Assembly (NCBI GenBank): GCA_017407305.1
Contig: JAFQWS010000016.1
Location: forward strand, 1 to 10,115
Source: Clostridia bacterium
GTDB lineage: Bacteria > Bacillota > Clostridia > Christensenellales > CAG-314
Direction of reading: 5' to 3'
Length of the DNA: 10,115 nucleotides
Shown: positions 6,300 to 10,115 of the stretch, piece after piece
Position numbering within the stretch: the first letter of the stretch is position 1
How the letters are laid out: each line of letters begins with the position of its first letter
Program-made: the position numbers and the translations under genes
Notes under the pieces: model-generated
The model's database searches: none
What the model was told of the DNA's origin: nothing
Seen by the model: the letters and a program-made list of their open reading frames with translations, nothing else

Positions 6300-6770
6300 G
6301 TGATGATATATCTTGCATTTATTCCCTTAATTTTGGCACTGTTCTTTTTGCCAATTCCAATTTATCTAAAAGGGAACGTCTATCAAAATTTAGACAAACC
6401 AATATTTGCACAAATCAAAATTGCTTTTATACCAATTTGCAAAATTTACGCAAGTGTAAAAGATGGTAACCTGGTTTTAGATGGTAGTGTAAATGAAGAA
6501 ATACCAATCAATCAACTTTTCAACAACAACGATAATAAGAGTTTATTCAACTTGCTGAAATTGCATCGTTGGTCGAATACAATCTATTTGGATTTTGATA
6601 AAACAACGACAAGTTTGATTGCAATGCAATCGTCAATTGGACAACTTTTGCCAAAAACAAGGTTAACGATTGATTTTGCTTTTAGGTTGGATGAAAGGTT
6701 GGCACAAATTGACTTGGTTTTAACTACAAGTATATTCAAGATTATTAAAGTTGCAATTTTTGGAGGATAA
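6300..6770 (+). CDS. DUF2953/YtfI-like membrane-anchored protein (tentative)
   Basis: This is a 156-residue protein of unknown function. An N-terminal hydrophobic segment (about 3-22, rich in Leu/Ile/Pro/Phe) is followed by a mixed alpha/beta region. The C-terminal stretch (about 122-154) alternates hydrophobic and polar residues. In many Clostridia and Bacilli the gene just upstream of ytfJ is ytfI (DUF2953). Position, the single N-terminal membrane segment and the style of the soluble part all fit that family, but I cannot confirm a signature, and it is shorter than the usual 200 or more residues. The start may be GTG at 6300 or ATG at 6303. Neither has a visible Shine-Dalgarno site, and the start lies within a small CACAA/TTGTG dyad. 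Its stop is 1 nt before the ytfJ ATG and its last codons contain the ytfJ ribosome-binding site, so the two are translated together. Confidence 0.7.
   Translation: MMIYLAFIPLILALFFLPIPIYLKGNVYQNLDKPIFAQIKIAFIPICKIYASVKDGNLVLDGSVNEEIPINQLFNNNDNKSLFNLLKLHRWSNTIYLDFDKTTTSLIAMQSSIGQLLPKTRLTIDFAFRLDERLAQIDLVLTTSIFKIIKVAIFGG
6762..6766 (+). promoter_or_regulatory. Shine-Dalgarno site that fixes the ytfJ start
   Basis: GGAGG lies 5 nt before the ATG at 6772. An in-frame TTG at 6751 would add seven residues but would place this site inside the gene, so the ATG at 6772 is preferred. The site lies within the last codons of the upstream gene. Confidence 0.85.
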
Positions 6771-6771
6771 T

Positions 6772-7122
6772 ATGGATTATCAAATTCGTGAAATTGTAGA
6801 TAGTGCAGTCAGCAATATAGCAAAAGCAGCAGAAACCAATACAATCATTGGCAAACCATTAGTCACAATGGATGGGGTTACCGTTTTGCCTATTTCTCAA
6901 GTTAGTTTTGCATACTTTGCAGGAGCAGGGGATTATGGAAAAAAGCAAAAACATAAGCCCGACAACAATTTTGCAGGTGGTTCTGGTGGTGGCGCAACCT
7001 TGACTCCGGTTGGTTTTTTGGTTATCGACAAAGAAGGCGTTCGCATTTTAAGTACCGAAACTGAAACACCCGCTTCGAAAATATTGGATATTGCATCAAA
7101 ATTGTTTAAGGCAAAAAGTTAA
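6772..7122 (+). CDS. ytfJ: GerW family sporulation protein YtfJ
   Basis: YtfJ/GerW is a small soluble forespore protein. In Bacillus it is needed for germination with certain germinants; its biochemical action is unknown. The 116 residues carry the family signatures in order: NTIIGKP (23-29), GVTVLPISQVSF (35-46), a Gly-rich GGSGGG loop (69-74) and TPVGFLVI (78-85). An amphipathic C-terminal helix (about 100-113) follows. The length is at the short end for the family. The start is well supported by GGAGG at 6762-6766. The gene ends in TAA directly abutting the ATG of the carboxypeptidase gene (TAAATG), so it belongs to a compact, translationally coupled unit. It is one of the best indicators in this window that the organism, or a recent ancestor, forms spores. 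Confidence 0.93.
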   Translation: MDYQIREIVDSAVSNIAKAAETNTIIGKPLVTMDGVTVLPISQVSFAYFAGAGDYGKKQKHKPDNNFAGGSGGGATLTPVGFLVIDKEGVRILSTETETPASKILDIASKLFKAKS

Positions 7123-8133
7123 ATGAGAAAAGTTATTATTTTTTTAATTATTACCTTTATTATTGTTTTGAGTGTTCCTAAAACTTTTGCTGAGAGTTCT
7201 TCTGCACAAAGTGCAATATTGATGGAAAAGACCTCTCAAAGGGTTTTGTGGGAGAAAAACGCCCACCAAAAACTTCCTATTGCAAGCACAACAAAGATTG
7301 TTACGGCATTGACGGTACTAAAAAACTGCGACAATTTGGAAAAAGTTGTCAAAATTGACAAAAGAGCCGTAGGTATAGAGGGCAGTTCCATATATCTGAG
7401 AGAAAACGAAAGTTATACCGTCAAACAACTTTTGTATGGACTTATGCTTCAAAGTGGCAACGATTGTGCCGTTCAGTTGGCGTTAACGGTTGGCGAAAGT
7501 GTGGAAAATTTTGCAAAATTGATGAACGAAACTGCCCAAAATTGCGGTGCGTATGAAAGCAATTTTGTCAATCCTCACGGGTTACACAACGAAAATCACT
7601 ATTCTACAGCTTACGATTTGGCAAAAATTACGTCAGTTTCCTTGCAAAATGAAACCTTTTCCCAAATAGTCAAAAGCAAAGTTGCCGAAGTTTGCCTTGA
7701 CAACCCTCACAAAATTTACAACAAAAACAAATTACTCAAAAATTGGGAATTTGCCGATGGTGTAAAAACAGGTTTTACCAAAAAAGCAGGACGTTGTTTT
7801 GTTGGAAGCGCAACCAAAAACAATATGCAACTCGTTGCGGTTGTGCTTAACTGCGGGCCAATGTTTGAAGAAAGTCAACGACTGATGACGTATGGATTTG
7901 AAAATTGGTCGCTTGAAACAATTGTTCCAAAAAACAAACTTTGTGGCAGTCGATACTCAACAAAAAGAGAGTATTTTATTTGTCAAAATTCCTTTTCCTA
8001 TCCACTTACACAAAAGGAAATGAATTCAATATCAAAAGAAATTGTTTTGCCCAACGACAATCAAGATGGTGTGCTCAACGTTTATTTGGGCAAACACTTG
8101 ATTTTTTCTCAAAAACTAGTTACACTTGAATAA
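7123..8133 (+). CDS. dacB: D-alanyl-D-alanine carboxypeptidase, DacB-like (family S11)
   Basis: This is the second penicillin-binding DD-carboxypeptidase of the window. By context it is the counterpart of Bacillus DacB (PBP5*), a mother-cell enzyme that lowers cross-linking of the spore cortex. Active-site motifs: STTK with Ser55 and Lys58, SGN (111-113), and KTG (215-217). A signal peptide spans 1-23 (RK, a long Ile/Leu/Phe core, TFA before the likely cut). The catalytic domain ends near 260; the remaining 75 or so residues form a short C-terminal domain. No clear membrane-anchor helix ends the protein. The 336-residue length is a little below B. subtilis DacB (382). The start abuts the ytfJ stop, with only a weak AAGG (7108-7111) upstream, consistent with coupled translation. 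In relatives spmA and spmB follow; here rluB does. The enzyme class is certain; the DacB label rests on synteny. Confidence 0.93.
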   Translation: MRKVIIFLIITFIIVLSVPKTFAESSSAQSAILMEKTSQRVLWEKNAHQKLPIASTTKIVTALTVLKNCDNLEKVVKIDKRAVGIEGSSIYLRENESYTVKQLLYGLMLQSGNDCAVQLALTVGESVENFAKLMNETAQNCGAYESNFVNPHGLHNENHYSTAYDLAKITSVSLQNETFSQIVKSKVAEVCLDNPHKIYNKNKLLKNWEFADGVKTGFTKKAGRCFVGSATKNNMQLVAVVLNCGPMFEESQRLMTYGFENWSLETIVPKNKLCGSRYSTKREYFICQNSFSYPLTQKEMNSISKEIVLPNDNQDGVLNVYLGKHLIFSQKLVTLE

Positions 8134-8150
8134 AGAGGTAACTAGTTTTT
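8111..8150 (+). repeat. 13-bp perfect inverted repeat between dacB and rluB
   Basis: AAAAACTAGTTAC (8111-8123) and GTAACTAGTTTTT (8138-8150) are exact reverse complements around a 14-nt loop. The 5' arm is in the last codons of dacB. The loop holds the dacB stop codon and, with the first base of the 3' arm, the only Shine-Dalgarno-like site for rluB (AGAGG, 8134-8138). The 3' arm ends in TTTTT directly touching the rluB ATG at 8151. It resembles an intrinsic terminator and could equally modulate rluB translation. The dyad is certain; its function is not. Confidence 0.75.
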
Positions 8151-8858
8151 ATGATGAGATTAAACAAATATTTGGCATTGTGTGGCATTGCCAGCCGTCG
8201 TGGATGCGACGAATTGATTAAACAAGGCAAAATTTCAGTAAACGGCAAAAGGGTCGTTGATTTGGCAACCCAAGTTGACGATGATGATGCCGTTTTTTAT
8301 AATGGACAACTTGTTCAACCGTCCGAAAAGATGTTGTATATTATGATGCACAAACCCAAAGGATACGTCACCACAATGTCCGATGATCTTGGTCGCAAAA
8401 CGGTTGCCGATTTGCTCAACACTCAACAGCGAGTATTTCCCGTTGGCAGATTGGACTACGAAAGCGAGGGTTTGTTGCTTTTTACAAATGATGGCGAACT
8501 TGCCAACAAACTTACTCACCCCAAAAACGAAATTGGCAAAACTTACGTTTGTCGCATTTCCGGCAAAATCAAACCTGCCGACGTAAAAGCAATTAGAAAC
8601 GGCGTCGTTTTGGAAGATGGTCAAAAGACCAAGCCTGCATTGGCAAAGGTTGTTTCAGGCAATGACCATACTACACGTATCGAATTGACAATATTTGAAG
8701 GAAAAAACAGGGAAATCAGACGTATTTTTGCAACGTTGGGATACGAAGTTGAGTTTTTGAAACGTGTCGCCATCGGTCAACTTAGACTTGGTCGCTTGGA
8801 AAGAGGCAAAACGCGCAGTTTGACAATACCCGAAATCAACTATTTGAAGACATTGTGA
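8151..8858 (+). CDS. rluB: Pseudouridine synthase, RluB/RsuA family
   Basis: This enzyme isomerises a specific uridine in ribosomal RNA to pseudouridine; in the RluB group the target is in 23S rRNA (position 2605 in E. coli numbering). An N-terminal S4 RNA-binding domain (about 2-60, beginning RLNKYLALCGIASRRGCDELI) precedes the catalytic domain. The catalytic loop GRLDYESEGLLLFTNDGELANKLTHP (99-124) carries Asp102. The closing motif EGKNREIRRIFATLGYEV (183-200) and LKRVAIGQLRLG (203-214) are typical. The 235-residue length is normal. ATG at 8151 or 8154 is possible; the conserved protein really begins at the second. The AGAGG site is 12-15 nt upstream, long unless the intervening hairpin folds. 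Its position after dacB matches Bacillus and Clostridium once spmA and spmB are removed. RluB is preferred over RsuA by this synteny. Confidence 0.95.
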   Translation: MMRLNKYLALCGIASRRGCDELIKQGKISVNGKRVVDLATQVDDDDAVFYNGQLVQPSEKMLYIMMHKPKGYVTTMSDDLGRKTVADLLNTQQRVFPVGRLDYESEGLLLFTNDGELANKLTHPKNEIGKTYVCRISGKIKPADVKAIRNGVVLEDGQKTKPALAKVVSGNDHTTRIELTIFEGKNREIRRIFATLGYEVEFLKRVAIGQLRLGRLERGKTRSLTIPEINYLKTL

Positions 8859-8868
8859 TGGAGAAAAA

Positions 8869-9606
8869 ATGAAAATTCTTTTAACAAATGATGACGGATA
8901 TCAAAGTATTGGTTTGCAACAACTTTGTTCGCAACTTTCTTGTGATCACGAAGTTTACGTTGTTGCACCCGATTCGCAAAAATCCAGCACGTCTCACCTT
9001 ATTCATTTTCACAAAGACGTAAAATTTAAACTTTTGGATAATTATTTCGGAGCAAAAGTTGCCTACATATCAAGTGGCGCACCCGCAGATTGCGCAAAAT
9101 TTGGAATTTTGCAACTTGGTGTAAATTTTGATTTGCTCATTTCCGGCCCCAACGACAGCGAAAATTACGGAAACGACGTACTTTATTCTGGCACAATCGG
9201 TGCTGCCGAAGAGGGTGTGTTGTGCGATGTAAAAAGCATTGCAATTTCTCGTCTTGGATATGGCGGAGAATACACAAGTTGCATCAAATTTTTAAAAAAC
9301 AACCTTCCAATTATTGAAAAAATTGATTTAGGTCGCAATCTTTTAAATATAAACGTTCCCAATCTTCCTTACGAAAAGATAAAAGGTGTTATCGTTACTA
9401 CACAAGGCGACAACAAATACAACGACTACTATCTCAAACATGAGGGCGACAACTGGTATTTGACAGGTGAAAAAATCTATTACAAATGCGCAAGCCAAGA
9501 CGACGTTTCTTGTTCTGAAGCAGGTTACATAACGGTTACGCCCATCAGCGTAAAACAAACAAACGAAGAATTGGTACATAAATTTAAAAACTATTTTACA
9601 AAATAA
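8869..9606 (+). CDS. surE: 5'/3'-nucleotidase SurE
   Basis: SurE is a cytosolic metal-dependent phosphatase acting on nucleoside 5'- and 3'-monophosphates. The 245 residues match the usual 240-260. Metal ligands sit where they do in the Thermotoga enzyme: Asp8 and Asp9 in TNDDG (6-10), Ser39 in APDSQKSSTSH (33-43), and Asn95 in SGPNDSENYG (92-101). GAPADCAKFG (70-79) and YSGTIGAAEEG (106-116) are further family signatures. The usual SGIN is SGPN here, and the Gly of QSG is Ser40. The start is ATG with GGAG (8860-8863) 5 nt upstream, 10 bp after the rluB stop, so it sits in the same transcript. SurE is not a standard member of this cluster; it may share nucleotide salvage with deoB, but that is only a guess. 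Confidence 0.96.
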   Translation: MKILLTNDDGYQSIGLQQLCSQLSCDHEVYVVAPDSQKSSTSHLIHFHKDVKFKLLDNYFGAKVAYISSGAPADCAKFGILQLGVNFDLLISGPNDSENYGNDVLYSGTIGAAEEGVLCDVKSIAISRLGYGGEYTSCIKFLKNNLPIIEKIDLGRNLLNINVPNLPYEKIKGVIVTTQGDNKYNDYYLKHEGDNWYLTGEKIYYKCASQDDVSCSEAGYITVTPISVKQTNEELVHKFKNYFTK

Positions 9607-9607
9607 A

Positions 9608-10115
9608 ATGAAAATCGCAGTTATCGGTGGTGGCGCTGCAGGAATGTTTGCAAGTGCCTTTGCATCAACAAAAAATGCTGAAGTTCACTTGTATGAAAAG
9701 AACGAGAAATTAGGCAAAAAAATCTATATTACAGGTAAAGGACGTTGCAACTTTACCAACCTTTGTGATGTAAAAACTTTTACCGAAAACGTTGTGTCCA
9801 ATCCAAAATTTATTTATGGTGCAATCAACAAATTTACACCTCAAGACGTTGTTGATTTTTTTGAAAACAACGGTCTTAAAACAAAAATTGAACGTGGTAA
9901 CCGAGCCTTTCCCTTGTCCGACAAAGCAAGTGACGTAACAAAGACGTTGGAAAGAGTGTTGCACAAAAACAAGGTGAATATTCACCTAAACACCCAAATT
10001 ATGCGTTTGGAATATCAAGAAAACGGTGTTTTATTGCATACTATTTCAGACATAATATCTTTTGACAAGGTAATTATTGCCACAGGAGGCTTGTCTTACT
10101 CGGCAACAGGCAGTA
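9608..10115 (+). CDS. HI0933/YhiN-family flavoprotein, 3'-partial
   Basis: This is the N-terminal 169 residues of an FAD-binding protein of the HI0933 family, often annotated as NAD(P)/FAD-dependent oxidoreductase or aminoacetone oxidase family enzyme. The reaction of most members is unproven. The Rossmann dinucleotide motif GGGAAG (7-12) is followed by the acidic end of the second strand (YEKN, 29-32). The family signatures GKKIYITGKGRCNFTN (36-51), ERGNRAFPLSDKASDV (95-110) and ATGGLSYSATGS (158-169) follow. Full-length members have about 400 residues, so roughly 60% lies beyond the right edge. ATG at 9608 starts 1 nt after the surE stop and has no visible Shine-Dalgarno site, suggesting coupled translation. 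A gene of this family commonly follows rluB in Clostridia, often before cmk and ispH, so surE looks like the inserted neighbour. Confidence 0.93.
   Translation, partial: MKIAVIGGGAAGMFASAFASTKNAEVHLYEKNEKLGKKIYITGKGRCNFTNLCDVKTFTENVVSNPKFIYGAINKFTPQDVVDFFENNGLKTKIERGNRAFPLSDKASDVTKTLERVLHKNKVNIHLNTQIMRLEYQENGVLLHTISDIISFDKVIIATGGLSYSATGS

Noticed and set aside
6218..6469. 83-codon + strand frame crossing the gap before the YtfI-like gene
   Set aside because: Most of it overlaps the YtfI-like gene in another frame, and that gene has the better context (coupling to ytfJ).
6751..6771. TTG start for ytfJ
   Set aside because: It would put the GGAGG site inside the gene; the ATG at 6772 has ideal spacing and the family N-terminus fits it.

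Overview
The window is a low-GC stretch from an endospore-forming (or recently endospore-forming) Firmicute, most likely an uncultured member of the Clostridia. Every gene lies on the + strand. Two lines of evidence support this placement. The gene content combines SpoIVB, two sporulation-type D-Ala-D-Ala carboxypeptidases and a GerW/YtfJ-family protein. The order is a compressed version of two blocks known from Bacillus and Clostridium: spoIIM-xerD-deoB-pupG-dacF-spoIIA, and S2P-scpA-scpB-ytfI-ytfJ-dacB-spmAB-rluB. The standard code is used (TGA ends spoIVB, scpA and rluB). Most, but not all, starts have GGAG-type Shine-Dalgarno sites.

Layout. Positions 1-693 hold the protease half of SpoIVB, with its N-terminus beyond the window edge. 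Next comes a very Phe-rich five-segment membrane protein (728-1303), possibly a diverged SpoIIM. Then deoB (1353-2504) has its own near-consensus promoter and a strong terminator. A DacF-like carboxypeptidase (2595-3722) sits alone between two terminators. A good SigA-type promoter at 3769-3797 opens the unit site-2 protease / scpA / scpB, which ends at a 14-bp-stem terminator (6001-6034). After about 265 bp of AT-rich noncoding DNA comes a tightly packed unit: a DUF2953/YtfI-like protein, ytfJ (GerW family), a DacB-like carboxypeptidase, an RluB-type pseudouridine synthase, surE, and the start of an HI0933/YhiN-family flavoprotein that runs off the right edge.

How the genes fit together. ScpA and ScpB are the kleisin and kite subunits of the SMC condensin, needed for chromosome segregation. 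SpoIVB, the two carboxypeptidases and YtfJ point to engulfment-stage signalling, cortex peptidoglycan trimming and spore function. DeoB, SurE, RluB and the flavoprotein are housekeeping passengers that usually travel with these clusters.

The most notable points are absences and junctions. spo0A does not follow spoIVB, spoIIAA/AB/sigF do not follow dacF, and spmA/spmB are missing between dacB and rluB. Exactly at that last junction lies a 13-bp perfect inverted repeat with a U-tract that runs straight into the rluB start codon. I see no mobile element, CRISPR array, tRNA, rRNA or clear novel system.
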